64,000 nt of DNA from Mediterraneibacter catenae (GTDB lineage Bacteria > Bacillota > Clostridia > Lachnospirales > Lachnospiraceae). Position 1 is the stretch's first letter. Each line of letters starts with the position of its first letter. The DNA is taken from NCBI RefSeq assembly GCF_008691045.1, contig NZ_VMSO01000006.1, positions 84,295-148,294 on the forward strand, read 5' to 3'. This document shows, one piece after another, positions 15,900 to 25,155 of this stretch. The notes beneath the pieces were generated by a model, which saw nothing but the letters and a program-made list of their open reading frames with translations, was not told where the DNA came from and searched no databases. The translations under genes were made by a program, and so were the position numbers.

Positions 15900-17249
15900 C
15901 TACCTTCGATGTGTTATAAGCATCAAAAGGATACTTGATATGACAAGTGCTGCAAGCGAGGATACCGGGAACGCATACCAGACGCCTTCCATACCATACA
16001 GACCGCTCAGCACAGCGACTGCGGGCACAAAGCAAAGTACCTGTCCGCAGAGAGACAGAATCAACGACATGACCGGTTTCCCCGCCGCCTGAAAACAGGT
16101 CGTCTGCATACTTTGTATCCCACTAAACAACAGGGATGCGTTCACAATCCGAAGGATGTGCCCGCCTGTATGAACGACCGGCAATTCCGGGGTAAACAGC
16201 CACATAAATATTTCTGCCAGAAAGATAGTCAGCAGATACGCAGCTATTCCGTAAATCTCAGTCATAACAGATGCCGTACGCAACGCTTTTCTTACCCTGT
16301 CTTCTCTCCCGGCGCCTTTATTATATCCTATGACGGGCTGCAGCCCCTGGGCGATTCCCTGAACAGGAAAGAGGAAAAATACCACGATCCTGTTCACAAT
16401 ACCGTAAGAAGTGATTGCAAGATCTCCTCCGTATCTGCGCAGAAACTGATTGACGATGATCAGAGCTACGGACTGTCCACAAAGCTGCAGAAAAGACGGA
16501 ATTCCGATTGCAATCACCTCTCCTAACAGCCTGAAATCGGGTATAAAGTGGCTCAGTCTTATGCACAGCACACTCTTCCCCGAGAAATAAAAATAGTAAA
16601 TACTCATCGCCATGGATATCCCCTGCCCCGCCACGGTTCCGACTGCCGCTCCGACTACTCCCATCTGAAACCCGAAGATCAGTGTACAGTCAAGCATGAT
16701 ATTGGCTCCCATGGGAATCACCCAGATATACATGGCATACCGGCTGCTGCCTTCCGCCCGGATAATACTGGAGAAACCGGTGCTCGTCACCGCACCCAGC
16801 AGAATAATCTTTGTGTATATCCTCGCATAGGGCATCAGCGTATCCGTCACTCCCATGAAATGAAGCAGTTCATCCAGCCAGAGAAGTCCGGCCGCCGTGA
16901 TCAAAAGGGCGGCTGCATAAAAAAGACCGAATGTATTTGCCGCTGTTTTCGCTGCCTTTTCCTAGTCTTCCTCGCCCAGCGCGCGTGAAATGACCGATGC
17001 AGCTCCGCTTCCAAGTGTAGAGGATACTGCGGACAGGAAGATAAAGAGTGGAAATGATACTGCCACTCCTCCTACTGCATCTGTTCCGGCTCCACGGGAT
17101 ACAAATACTGTATCAAATATGTTATATAGATTATACGCCATTACTCCGATGACGGACGGACCAGACATTTTCCATAACAGCCTGCCCACTGGCGTCTCTT
17201 CCATCAGCTGGCGCTTATCAGCTTCATCCCTGCTCACATTCTGCCTCAT
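15900..17249 (-). pseudogene. MATE-family efflux transporter interrupted by an amber codon
   Basis: A Na+- or H+-coupled multidrug exporter in 12 membrane segments, otherwise full length (about 449 codons). The first part (start ATG 17249, MRQNVSRDEADKRQLMEETP, MAYNLYNIFDTVFVSRGAG) ends GSGAASVISRALGEED, then a TAG at 16962-16964, and the same frame continues EKAAKTAANTFGLFYAAALL to the C-terminus. A single substitution explains it; no frame change is needed. Reinitiation at an internal ATG could give only a partial pump. It starts one base after the stop of the APH-like gene and was co-transcribed with it. Confidence 0.85.
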
Positions 17250-17250
17250 A

Positions 17251-18255
17251 TTACCAATCTCCGAGTATTCGCAGACATTTGCGAAGCTGCCATTTTGCCC
17301 ACATTCCCTGGAGCTTTCCGTACAAAAATCCATACCGGAACGTCTCCGCCGCCATGATCGTCAGTATGTACATCCGGTATAACTGATACTTTACTGCGTC
17401 CGTTTCCGTATATGCATTCCGCCCTGATACGCGCAGATATGCGTTCAGAAATGCCGTCTCTTTCCTGATGTCATCAGTAAAGACAAATGCTGTAGGAAAA
17501 TCAGCGATCGGATCTCCCCAGAATGCCCGCTCAAAGTCGAGAATGCCCTCGATCGTATAACTGTTTCCTGTTTTTTTCACAAAAATGTTACCCTCATGGC
17601 AGTCATATTCCACAAGTGACGGTTCTCTGACATCCTCCAAACTCCCGTCATGTCTCTGCAGCGCCGCCATAATCCTTGCGTAAGGAAGCTTTACCCGATG
17701 TTCCCGACCATCGGCCAGAATCTGCCGGAACATATGAAAAAATGCTGCTTTCCATGTAGAATACTGCCGTCTCTCATCTTTTGTAAAATAGCCGAAATAT
17801 TTTCCCTTTACGCCATGTATCTGATACAGATATCCCGCCAGTTCCTCCCGTATCCTGTCTGCATTTTCCTGCCCCATCTTCTTCATCACTTTTGAGAACG
17901 GCTCGCCCTTAAGCTCTGTCATGAAGAAATAATTGCTCTCAATATACCTCTTACTAAAATCATACGCCAGTACCTCCGGTACCGGCACGGTCGTCTGCTC
18001 ACGGATCATCCGGTAACACTCCACTTCCACCGGCATGATATCTCGCTCATAGGTCAGAAGCGTCGTGTCCGGGATCACTCCCACTTTCAGTATGACAGCA
18101 TCCTTTTCATTTTTTCGCTCGATACGGTAGATTGCGTTGAACATACCGCCTGTCAGTTCCGTGATTTCCCCGGTCTCACATTCCCGACCAAAATGGATCC
18201 GGACAAGCTCCTTTATCTTATTTTCCGATAATCTGTTTTTCGTCTTGCTCTTCAT
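17251..18255 (-). CDS. APH-family phosphotransferase
   Basis: A 334-residue kinase of the aminoglycoside phosphotransferase/choline kinase fold. Visible are the nucleotide-binding beta hairpin (TELTGGMFNAIYRIERK), Lys in VILKVGV, the hinge FFMTELKGEPF, the catalytic loop VEYDCHEGNIFV (in place of HGDxxxxN, with Asp and Asn kept) and ILDFERAFWGDP for metal binding. The substrate is not evident: similar proteins phosphorylate sugars, macrolides or small alcohols, so drug resistance should not be assumed. It precedes the MATE gene by one base. Confidence 0.85.
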   Translation of the reverse strand: MKSKTKNRLSENKIKELVRIHFGRECETGEITELTGGMFNAIYRIERKNEKDAVILKVGVIPDTTLLTYERDIMPVEVECYRMIREQTTVPVPEVLAYDFSKRYIESNYFFMTELKGEPFSKVMKKMGQENADRIREELAGYLYQIHGVKGKYFGYFTKDERRQYSTWKAAFFHMFRQILADGREHRVKLPYARIMAALQRHDGSLEDVREPSLVEYDCHEGNIFVKKTGNSYTIEGILDFERAFWGDPIADFPTAFVFTDDIRKETAFLNAYLRVSGRNAYTETDAVKYQLYRMYILTIMAAETFRYGFLYGKLQGMWAKWQLRKCLRILGDW

Positions 18256-18448
18256 CGTCCTCGCCTTTCATTACGTGCATATCCTCACTGACAGATCAGT
18301 CCTGCATTTCTCTCATAATATTACATGAAAAATACTGCCAGTACACAGTTTTATGTATATTGACAGTATCATATTCTTTATCCGTCTTTCAATTTCCCGT
18401 GAGGACAGAATCTTTTCCCGAAAGGACATCCTCTGCTGTCCGGAGTCA

Positions 18449-19256
18449 TTAACGCCCTTCCTGATACCGGTATATCTTTCTGTATTCCCCCGGAGACATT
18501 CCGTAAACGCAATGAAATCTTTTATAAAGCCCGGACGTGCTGCTGTAGCCCGACTGTCTTGCAACTTCGTCCATAGTAAGATCCGTTTCCGCCAAAAGCT
18601 CCGCTGCTCTCTGCACACGCATATGCATGAGCATATCAGAGAAATTCCCACCTGTCTCCTCTGAAATCCGCCGTGCGAGATGCCGGCTGCTGTATCCCAT
18701 CTGAACTGCGAGTGCATCTATCGCGGCAGTGCAGATATTCCTCTGAATGTAATCAGTGACCGCATAAACCAGCCCGCTCCTTATGCTGTTCTTCTGATCT
18801 CAATTCTTCCAGAATCTGCCGCATCAACTGCCTTGGCAGGATCATCTTGAGGATAATGTCATCTTCCTCTGAGGGCAGCATGGCATGGATCTTCCCCGGT
18901 GTAAGAAGGCATATATCTCCCGCACTCATCTTAAAAGCAGTCTTCTCCCCCGGCAGGTACTGACCGGCGTTCCCCTGATATACATAGATCAATTCATAAA
19001 AATCATGTGTATGATAATACGGAATCTGACATAATGTATGTTTCCTGATACTGACACCGGATGATACCCGCTCCGGAGTGTCCTTTACAGACAACCTGAG
19101 TATATCCCCCGGGCGGAAGGAACTGCCCCGCAGGATATCAATATAATGCTCCGGACAGTCCAGCTCTTCCCGGATCGCAGTCTCAAGCATGGTTGTCATC
19201 CTGTCCTTATCTTCTTTTTCCTGTCTTTCAAATTCATCTAATAGTTCAGTCCACAT
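18449..19256 (-). pseudogene. AraC-family regulator, frameshifted with probable internal deletion
   Basis: The 5' frame (start ATG 19256) encodes a cupin-type sensor domain (HTLCQIPYYHTHDFYELIYV, AGDICLLTPGKIHAMLPSEE). It stops at 18753. The overlapping other frame holds a complete AraC DNA-binding domain: IDALAVQMGYSSRHLARRIS, LLAETDLTMDEVARQSGYSS, YGMSPGEYRKIYRYQ, ending at 18449. The linker between is far shorter than in related regulators, so a deletion near 18760-18785 plus frame change is likely. Its former targets may be the APH/MATE operon downstream. Confidence 0.75.
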
Positions 19257-19271
19257 ATCTTCTCAACTTTG

Positions 19272-19318
19272 GTAACAGTTCAGTCCGCAGGGATAGCGGG
19301 CTAAACTGTTACTTTTTT
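19272..19318 (+). terminator. terminator-like hairpin in the AraC / response regulator divergent region
   Basis: GTAACAGTT pairs with AACTGTTAC, with CCGC/GCGG inside, followed by TTTTTTCTG on the plus strand. It points toward the response regulator gene, 198 bp before its start, with no plus-strand gene upstream, so it may end a leader or small RNA. Confidence 0.55.
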
Positions 19319-19515
19319 CTGTATACGCTCTTGCCCCGTCTTACTTCTGGATTGTAGCACACCGAATATCTATTGTAAATTCGGTCTGTAATTTTCAGCG
19401 GTAATATCAGGTTCATACTCTTTCAGAAGTTCTTCTCTTTTCGCTTCCTTCTTGAATTTCCCGCGCATCCTGTCTAAAATAGACCATGACTATACATTGC
19501 GCGGAGGTAATCATC

Positions 19516-20184
19516 TTGAAAACAATACTGATCGTAGACGATGACGTGTATATTGGCGATATGCTGGAAGAACTCCTCACGAAAGAAAACTACGCCGTAG
19601 GGCGTGCTTACTCCGGTACGGAAGCACTCATGTATCTGTCTTCCCGCCGCCCGGATCTCATACTACTTGATCTCATGCTCCCGGGGCTGAGTGGGGAAGA
19701 ACTTCTTCCACTTATCAAAGGCATCCCTGTGATCGTCGTGAGCGCCAAAGCCGAAGTCTCCGATAAGGTCAGCCTGCTGCTCGGCGGAGCCGCGGATTAT
19801 GTCACGAAGCCCTTTGATACTTCGGAGCTTCTGGCGCGCGTCACCGTACAGCTCAGGAAAAATGATGTTCCCGAATCATCTGATATCCTTTCTTACGACA
19901 CAATATGCCTGAATGCGGAAACGCGCGCCGTCACGGTCTCAGACACACCGGTCCGGCTGACACAGACAGAGTACGCCATACTGAAACTGCTCATGGCAAA
20001 TCCCTCTCAGATCATCACGAAATCCGTAATGCTTGACAGGATCAGCGAGGATACTCCCGACTGCACGGAGAGTTCTCTGAAAGTCCATATCAGCAACCTG
20101 AGGAAAAAATTAAAAGCAGTCAACGGTAAAGATTATATTGAAGCAGTCTGGGGCATCGGCTTCAAGCTGAACGAAGAGCTGTGA
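19516..20184 (+). CDS. OmpR-family response regulator
   Basis: A 222-residue two-component regulator. Receiver: KTILIVDDDVYIGDMLEELL, phosphoacceptor Asp in LILLDLMLPG, Lys in DYVTKPF. The winged-helix C-terminus has VRLTQTEYAILKLLMANPSQ and SSLKVHISNLRKKL. The TTG at 19516 is chosen because GGAGG lies eight bases upstream and the family begins directly at K-x-I-L-I-V-D. It leads an operon with an ABC transporter and a histidine kinase, the layout of bacitracin/lantibiotic-sensing systems. Confidence 0.92.
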   Translation: MKTILIVDDDVYIGDMLEELLTKENYAVGRAYSGTEALMYLSSRRPDLILLDLMLPGLSGEELLPLIKGIPVIVVSAKAEVSDKVSLLLGGAADYVTKPFDTSELLARVTVQLRKNDVPESSDILSYDTICLNAETRAVTVSDTPVRLTQTEYAILKLLMANPSQIITKSVMLDRISEDTPDCTESSLKVHISNLRKKLKAVNGKDYIEAVWGIGFKLNEEL

Positions 20185-20200
20185 TCTCCGGCATAATAAT

Positions 20201-20247
20201 CTTAACTGTTTCTTTACTGTTTCCTTAACCGCTTTCTTAACTGCTAT
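20201..20247 (+). promoter_or_regulatory. four direct repeats of CTTAACTGYTT upstream of the ABC transporter
   Basis: CTTAACTGTTT (20201), CTTTACTGTTT (20212), CTTAACCGCTTT (20224) and CTTAACTGCTAT (20236) follow each other at 11-12 bp, one helical turn. OmpR-type regulators bind direct repeats at this spacing, so this is the likely target of the regulator encoded just upstream, 37 bp before the ATPase start. Confidence 0.65.
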
Positions 20248-20283
20248 CCGATAGAATACTCAGTGTCAAAGGAGGTTGAACTT

Positions 20284-21201
20284 ATGGATTATATTCTTAC
20301 AGCCCGGTCACTGGGTAAACGCTACAGAAATTTCAAGGCGCTTGACGATTTCTCTATCCACGTTCCAAAGGGCGCGATCTACGGATTCGTCGGAAAGAAC
20401 GGCGCGGGCAAGACAACATTTATCCGTCTGATCTGCGGTCTGCAGGAGCCTACAGACGGGAGCTATATGATCTACGGGATCGAGAACACTGATCCCGGCA
20501 TCAGCAGATGCCGACGAAGAATGGGTGCAGTCGTGGAAACACCATCTATCTATCTGGACATGACTGCCGAGGATAATCTCAAAGAACAGTATCGTATCAT
20601 CGGACTTCCATCTTTCGACAGCATCCCCGGACTTCTCCGTCTCGTGGGTCTGGAAAACACGGGGAAAAAGAAAGCGAAACACTTCTCCCTCGGTATGAAG
20701 CAGAGACTGGGAATCGCCATCGCTCTGGCAGGAAATCCTGATTTTCTCATCCTCGATGAGCCCGTCAACGGACTGGACCCTCAGGGAATCATCGAAGTGC
20801 GTGAACTGATTTTGAAACTGAACCGTGAGAAAAGGATCACATTTCTTATTTCCAGTCATATCCTCGATGAGCTTTCCCGCCTCGCCACCCATTACGGCTT
20901 TATCGACAGCGGGCACATGGTAAAGGAAATGAGCGCCGCTGAACTGGACGCAGCCTGCCGCAAATGCATCCGCGTACAGGTATCCGATATACAGGCTCTC
21001 ACACGGGTACTCGATAAGATGGCTCTGGAATACAGCATCTGCTCTGACACAATGGCAGATATCTTCGCCAAAATCAATGTAACAGAGCTTGCCCTCGCGC
21101 TCGCAGAACAGGGATGCGATATCATTTCCCTGAATGAACGTGAAGAAAGCCTGGAGAGCTATTATGTCAATCTGATCGGAGGAGGGAATCATCATGAGTA
21201 G
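20284..21201 (+). CDS. BcrA-type ABC transporter ATP-binding protein
   Basis: A 305-residue ATPase: Walker A GKNGAGKTT (about 38-46), signature LGMKQRLGIA, Walker B FLILDEPVNGLDP and H-loop SSHIL. The C-terminal ~80 residues match the BcrA/SalX-like extension. The start at 20284 follows AAAGGAGG. With the membrane protein downstream (8-bp overlap) it should form an exporter for antimicrobial peptides or an immunity pump, controlled by the flanking two-component pair. Confidence 0.92.
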   Translation: MDYILTARSLGKRYRNFKALDDFSIHVPKGAIYGFVGKNGAGKTTFIRLICGLQEPTDGSYMIYGIENTDPGISRCRRRMGAVVETPSIYLDMTAEDNLKEQYRIIGLPSFDSIPGLLRLVGLENTGKKKAKHFSLGMKQRLGIAIALAGNPDFLILDEPVNGLDPQGIIEVRELILKLNREKRITFLISSHILDELSRLATHYGFIDSGHMVKEMSAAELDAACRKCIRVQVSDIQALTRVLDKMALEYSICSDTMADIFAKINVTELALALAEQGCDIISLNEREESLESYYVNLIGGGNHHE

Positions 21202-22036
21202 GCTGTTATCCGCGGATTTCGCAAAATTAAAGAAGAATAAGTTTTTCTGGATCTGTATGCCAGGGATGTTCCTGTTTGGCATATTCACGGCGGTAATGCA
21301 TTACATCGCTATGCAGCAATACGGAGAGAATGAGGCAGATATCACCAATATCCTCTTTATCTATGCACTTACAGTTGTTTTTCTCATTCCCGCCTTTGTC
21401 AGTCTTTTCGTCGGAACGGAATACAGCGACGGGACCATACGTAACAAAATGATCATCGGACACACGAGAGCCGGTATCTATCTGTCTGACCTCATCGTCT
21501 GCTCAGTCGCCGGTATCGGTTTCTGCGTCAGCTACATTATCGGTGCACTTCTTGCCGCGTTGCCGCTCTATACGATCGATGCGGGTATTCTGGAAGGCGT
21601 CACGAAACTGGTTCTGTGTAGTTTTATTATGTCTGTAGCATTTACCGCGCTGTGCATCCTGACTGCCATGCTGTGCCAGAACAAGGCACTGACCGCTGTG
21701 ATCAATATTCTGGCTGCCTGCTTCCTGCTCGTCATATCGCTCTATGTCTTAAACAAATTGAGCGAACCGGAAGTTTATCCCGGTTATTCCGTAATGACAG
21801 ACTCCGGAGAAGTTGAAGTAATGGAAAATGAACCCAATCCCGATTACCTGCGAGGAACAGAACGGGAAGTATACCAGTTTCTCAATGATTTTCTCCCCAC
21901 CGGACAGGCGATAAATATCACGCAGCGCGGCGCATTCTCACAATCCCCCGGACTGCTCGCCGCTTACTCGGCAAGTATCATTATCGTCTCCACTGGCATC
22001 GGAGTGTTCGCTTTCAAAAAAAGAGATGTAAAATAA
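21194..22036 (+). CDS. ABC-2 family permease
   Basis: A 280-residue membrane protein with six hydrophobic segments (IYALTVVFLIPAFVSLFVG, LVLCSFIMSVAFTALCILTA and others) and the early motif GTEYSDGTIRNK, which marks ABC-2 subunits of bacitracin/lantibiotic exporters. A large extracytoplasmic loop lies near residues 190-240. It overlaps the ATPase gene by 8 bp and is its partner. Confidence 0.9.
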   Translation: MSRLLSADFAKLKKNKFFWICMPGMFLFGIFTAVMHYIAMQQYGENEADITNILFIYALTVVFLIPAFVSLFVGTEYSDGTIRNKMIIGHTRAGIYLSDLIVCSVAGIGFCVSYIIGALLAALPLYTIDAGILEGVTKLVLCSFIMSVAFTALCILTAMLCQNKALTAVINILAACFLLVISLYVLNKLSEPEVYPGYSVMTDSGEVEVMENEPNPDYLRGTEREVYQFLNDFLPTGQAINITQRGAFSQSPGLLAAYSASIIIVSTGIGVFAFKKRDVK

Positions 22037-22060
22037 TTTACCCGCAACGGAGGTTTTATC

Positions 22061-22963
22061 ATGGTATTCTGGCTCTGCTGCCTGATCGGCATACTGGCAT
22101 TCATTATTCTCATACTGATCATCAAGATCTGTCTGCTGAAAAGATCGGCAGACGAGATCGCCGACGGCTTTGCCGACCGGGTGGCGTCAGATACCAATAC
22201 CCTGATCGATCTTTCAAGCCGTGACCGGCATATGCGGAGACTTGCCGACAGCATTAACCGGGAGCTCATCCTTCTTCAGGGTGACCGCCGCCGCTGTCAG
22301 CAGGGCGATCAGGATCTGAAAAATGCCGTCACTAATATTTCCCATGATCTGCGCACGCCTCTGACTGCTATCTGCGGTTATCTGGATCTCCTCGACCGTG
22401 AGGAGAAGTCTGAGGCCGTCGCCCGTTATCTCAAGGTCATCCGGGGACGTACGGAAAATATGCGGCAGCTCACAGAAGAGTTGTTCCGGTACTCAGTCTT
22501 TACTACCGCATCCGGCGGAACACCCGATGAACCGGTTGTCCTCAACCGCTGTCTGGAGGAGAGCCTCTCTGCTATGTATGCCGCTCTGAAGCAGAAGTAC
22601 ATCACCCCTGAAATATCCATACCGGAGCAGAAAGTGAGCCGGATGCTCAACCGCAATGCCCTCACCCGTGTGTTCGGTAATATAATCAGTAATGCGCTAA
22701 AATACAGTGATGGAGATCTCATCATCACTTTAAGAGAGGACGGCGAAATCATCTTTACAAACCATGCTTCTCAGCTTGATGAAATCAAGACAGGCCGTCT
22801 CTTCGACCGCTTCTACACCGTGGAAACCGCCTCGGCAGAATCGACGGGGCTGGGTCTCTCTATCGCAAAGGCGCTTACAGAGCAGATGGGCGGGAAGATT
22901 ACAGCGGAATATAAGGATGGAATGATACTGGTAAAAGTCTGCTTTTCCTCTGCTAAACTGTGA
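22061..22963 (+). CDS. sensor histidine kinase
   Basis: A 300-residue kinase with one N-terminal membrane segment (residues 2-26) and almost no extracellular part, as in intramembrane-sensing kinases. It has the H box VTNISHDLRTPLTAICGYLD (His about 94), N box FGNIISNALKYS and G2 box STGLGLSIAKAL. It probably senses flux or state of the adjacent ABC transporter and phosphorylates the response regulator at 19516. Confidence 0.9.
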   Translation: MVFWLCCLIGILAFIILILIIKICLLKRSADEIADGFADRVASDTNTLIDLSSRDRHMRRLADSINRELILLQGDRRRCQQGDQDLKNAVTNISHDLRTPLTAICGYLDLLDREEKSEAVARYLKVIRGRTENMRQLTEELFRYSVFTTASGGTPDEPVVLNRCLEESLSAMYAALKQKYITPEISIPEQKVSRMLNRNALTRVFGNIISNALKYSDGDLIITLREDGEIIFTNHASQLDEIKTGRLFDRFYTVETASAESTGLGLSIAKALTEQMGGKITAEYKDGMILVKVCFSSAKL

Positions 22964-23041
22964 GATTGGTATTAGACTGTTACTATAGAAGATCTGCTCT
23001 TTGGTCTCGGCAGGCAGCATGATTCGAAACGGTTCGTTTCC

Positions 23042-23827
23042 CTACATAACATCCTTTCTGTTGTATTTAATATAGCCTGCACAAACTCCAATTACACCGT
23101 AAAGCATCCCCAGCAGCACCGGCATTCCATCCAGACTTATATTTGTTACAATCTCCGTGCCCTCTGCATATCCGTACGGAGAGATATACTTTAGAAATTC
23201 TGCAGAATCAGATATATTTGCAATAATATTGAAAAAGTAAAGTATGATCGCAAGACCAAGGCCGACACCCAGACTTCCCTTCCGCAGAAAGGCAGAAATT
23301 CCGAAACAGATGGAAGCAATCTCTATCTGTAAGAGGCTATAGGCCAAATGAAGCAGGAGGATTTCTTTCCACGGAATATCCTCGCCCACCGCATAAATGG
23401 AAACAATTGAGATGATCAGTACAGCAGCATTGAGAACCAGGATCTGAAAATACAAAGCTGCAAGTTTACCGCTCAGGATCCGGGTCCGGCTGACCGGATG
23501 GGAAAGAAGAAATTCTGCTGTATGTCCCTTTTCCTCTTTAGACAGCATCGAAATCCCGCACATGGCAGCGTAAAGAGCACCTCCAAGTCCAAGGATATTG
23601 CCGCATTCAACAGCGTAGAAACCGGTCAGGGTGCCGAAGCTGACCTGGTCCATTCCGAAGGCAGCACTGAAATTCCCCATGGTCGAAAAAACATCACTGA
23701 CCTGATCCATTTCACCCTTCATCTCCGGAAACAGGAAGATGCATACTGCGAAGAGAAAAGCGATGGATACAGTCCATATGATCAGGCTTAAGCGGCCCTG
23801 GCGCAGTTCGTGTCTGAAAATTGTCAT
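23042..23827 (-). CDS. ABC-2 type permease subunit
   Basis: A 261-residue protein with six membrane segments (LSLIIWTVSIAFLFAVCIFL, LGGALYAAMCGISMLSKEEK). The segment KEEKGHTAEFLLSHPVSRTR is typical of the ABC-2 (NosY-like) group. Its start overlaps the ATPase stop by 4 bp. It converges with the histidine kinase gene, leaving 78 bp between stops. Substrate unknown. Confidence 0.88.
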   Translation of the reverse strand: MTIFRHELRQGRLSLIIWTVSIAFLFAVCIFLFPEMKGEMDQVSDVFSTMGNFSAAFGMDQVSFGTLTGFYAVECGNILGLGGALYAAMCGISMLSKEEKGHTAEFLLSHPVSRTRILSGKLAALYFQILVLNAAVLIISIVSIYAVGEDIPWKEILLLHLAYSLLQIEIASICFGISAFLRKGSLGVGLGLAIILYFFNIIANISDSAEFLKYISPYGYAEGTEIVTNISLDGMPVLLGMLYGVIGVCAGYIKYNRKDVM

Positions 23828-24708
23828 TCTTTCTCATCTCCTTCCGTATAATAGTGTAGAAAAATCTCTTCCAAATCCGGTTCGGAGAGGCTAAGATCCA
23901 TAATCTGATGTCTGCTGAGCCTGGACAGGAGCAGATTGATATCACCACCGTACAGGAAACTGACCATGTCGCCGGATATCTGCAGATCTCGTACATCCGG
24001 CAGACCGGAAGGATCAAAAGTTCCCCGGACAGTAACCCGTTTTGCATTTGTGCGTGTCAGTTCTTCCACACTTCCGGAGGCAATGATTCTTCCCTCCCGT
24101 ATAATCGCGGCTCTACTACAGAAACGCTGGACTTCAGAGAGAATATGTGAAGATAGGAACACAGTCATGCCCTTCTTGTTTCTTTCCTTCAATATCTCAA
24201 AGAACTCCCTCTGCATCAGAGGATCCAGTCCGCCGGTTGGTTCATCCAGGATACAGATCTGTGGATCATGCTGCAGGGCACATACAACGGCCAGCTTCTT
24301 CCGGTTTCCGAACGAAAGCTCGCTGATCCGTCGGGAAGGATCCAGCTGCAATCGCTCACACAGGTCAGAAGATGTCTTCCGACAGTCTTTCCGGCGCAGA
24401 TCCGCCGAAAGCCGGATCAGGTCGCGTCCCCGCATATCCGGATAGAATACTGCTTCAGAAGGGAGATACCCTGTCACGGACAGAATCTGTTCTTTTTCTT
24501 TTGAAATATCCTTTCCAAGTATCCTTGCACTGCCACGGGTTTTATGTATCAATCCCATCAGAATACGAATGGTAGTACTTTTCCCGGCGCCGTTTGGTCC
24601 GATAAATCCATAAAATTCACCCTCATGCACCTCCAGGTCAAGCTCAATGATCCCCCGGGATCTGCCATAAAATTTTGTAAGACCATCTGTCTGTATTGCG
24701 TTCATCAT
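23824..24708 (-). CDS. ABC transporter ATP-binding protein
   Basis: A 294-residue ATPase with Walker A GPNGAGKSTT, signature ISELSFGNRKKLAVV, Walker B ICILDEPTGGLDP and H-loop SSHILSEV. It follows the TetR remnant directly (TAA then ATGATG) and overlaps the permease downstream, forming a TetR-ABC operon typical of regulated exporters. Substrate unknown. Confidence 0.9.
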   Translation of the reverse strand: MMNAIQTDGLTKFYGRSRGIIELDLEVHEGEFYGFIGPNGAGKSTTIRILMGLIHKTRGSARILGKDISKEKEQILSVTGYLPSEAVFYPDMRGRDLIRLSADLRRKDCRKTSSDLCERLQLDPSRRISELSFGNRKKLAVVCALQHDPQICILDEPTGGLDPLMQREFFEILKERNKKGMTVFLSSHILSEVQRFCSRAAIIREGRIIASGSVEELTRTNAKRVTVRGTFDPSGLPDVRDLQISGDMVSFLYGGDINLLLSRLSRHQIMDLSLSEPDLEEIFLHYYTEGDEKE

Positions 24709-24908
24709 TTATCCCTTTCTCAGATATATTTTCATAATATCTATCTTGGCCCTCAAGCCCCGTTCCACCATTTCAAACAGATTCCTGCCGCGTCAGCGAC
24801 CTCCTGCATCGGGCTCTTTTTATAACTGTTCTGTGAGAAAACCCTGTAGACGGCGTTGATAATTGCCTGTTGTTTTTCTTTTGACAGACTGTAAAATTTA
24901 TCGTTCAT
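24709..24908 (-). pseudogene. TetR-family regulator with internal deletion
   Basis: The start (AGGAGGAGCCATG) and first ~43 residues are a normal TetR N-terminus: MNDKFYSLSKEKQQAIINAV then FSQNSYKKSPMQEVADAAGI. The sequence then passes straight into a C-terminal end in another frame, LFEMVERGLRAKIDIMKIYL ending RKG, which stops just before the ATPase start. About 130 residues with half of the helix-turn-helix and the ligand domain are deleted. In the original frame a 51-residue peptide ends at 24753. The downstream ABC operon has probably lost repression. Confidence 0.8.
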
Positions 24909-24930
24909 GGCTCCTCCTTTTGACCGATGT

Positions 24931-24958
24931 GGTTAATTCTAATTATATATAGTTGACC
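24931..24958. promoter_or_regulatory. imperfect palindrome in the TetR/ABC promoter
   Basis: GGTTAA and TTGACC flank an AT-rich core containing TATATATA, 22 bp before the TetR start. It would suit a TetR operator overlapping the promoter. Evidence is position and partial symmetry only. Confidence 0.35.
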
Positions 24959-25007
24959 ATTTTTGAGAAGCCCCTTTTTTATTTTAGTACAGCTGCATTT
25001 AAAAGAA

Positions 25008-25121
25008 ATGACAGAGGAATACCTGAATGGTATAATAAGAAAGTGTGACGCTTATCTTGCAACAAATCATAATGACAGTATTCGCCAGTGCGCTATGAAA
25101 AGAGGAGTAACAACATATTGA
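25008..25121 (+). pseudogene. 37-codon orphan fragment, possible transposase tail
   Basis: MTEEYLNGIIRKCDAYLATN then HNDSIRQCAMKRGVTTY and stop. The composition and the pattern of helix plus IRQ resemble the last residues of IS3-like transposases, but the match is too short to name. No ribosome binding site is visible. It sits in an AT-rich patch between the TetR promoter and a small membrane protein gene. Confidence 0.2.
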
Positions 25122-25155
25122 CAGTAAAATATAAATTTGCCAAGGGTGTGATTGC

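Noticed and set aside
17251..18255. Aminoglycoside resistance gene
   Set aside because: The fold is APH-like but the catalytic loop and neighbours do not identify a drug substrate, so only a phosphotransferase is claimed.
20308..21288. 326-codon minus-strand open frame opposite the ABC ATPase
   Set aside because: The plus strand encodes a complete ATPase with all motifs; the antisense frame has none.
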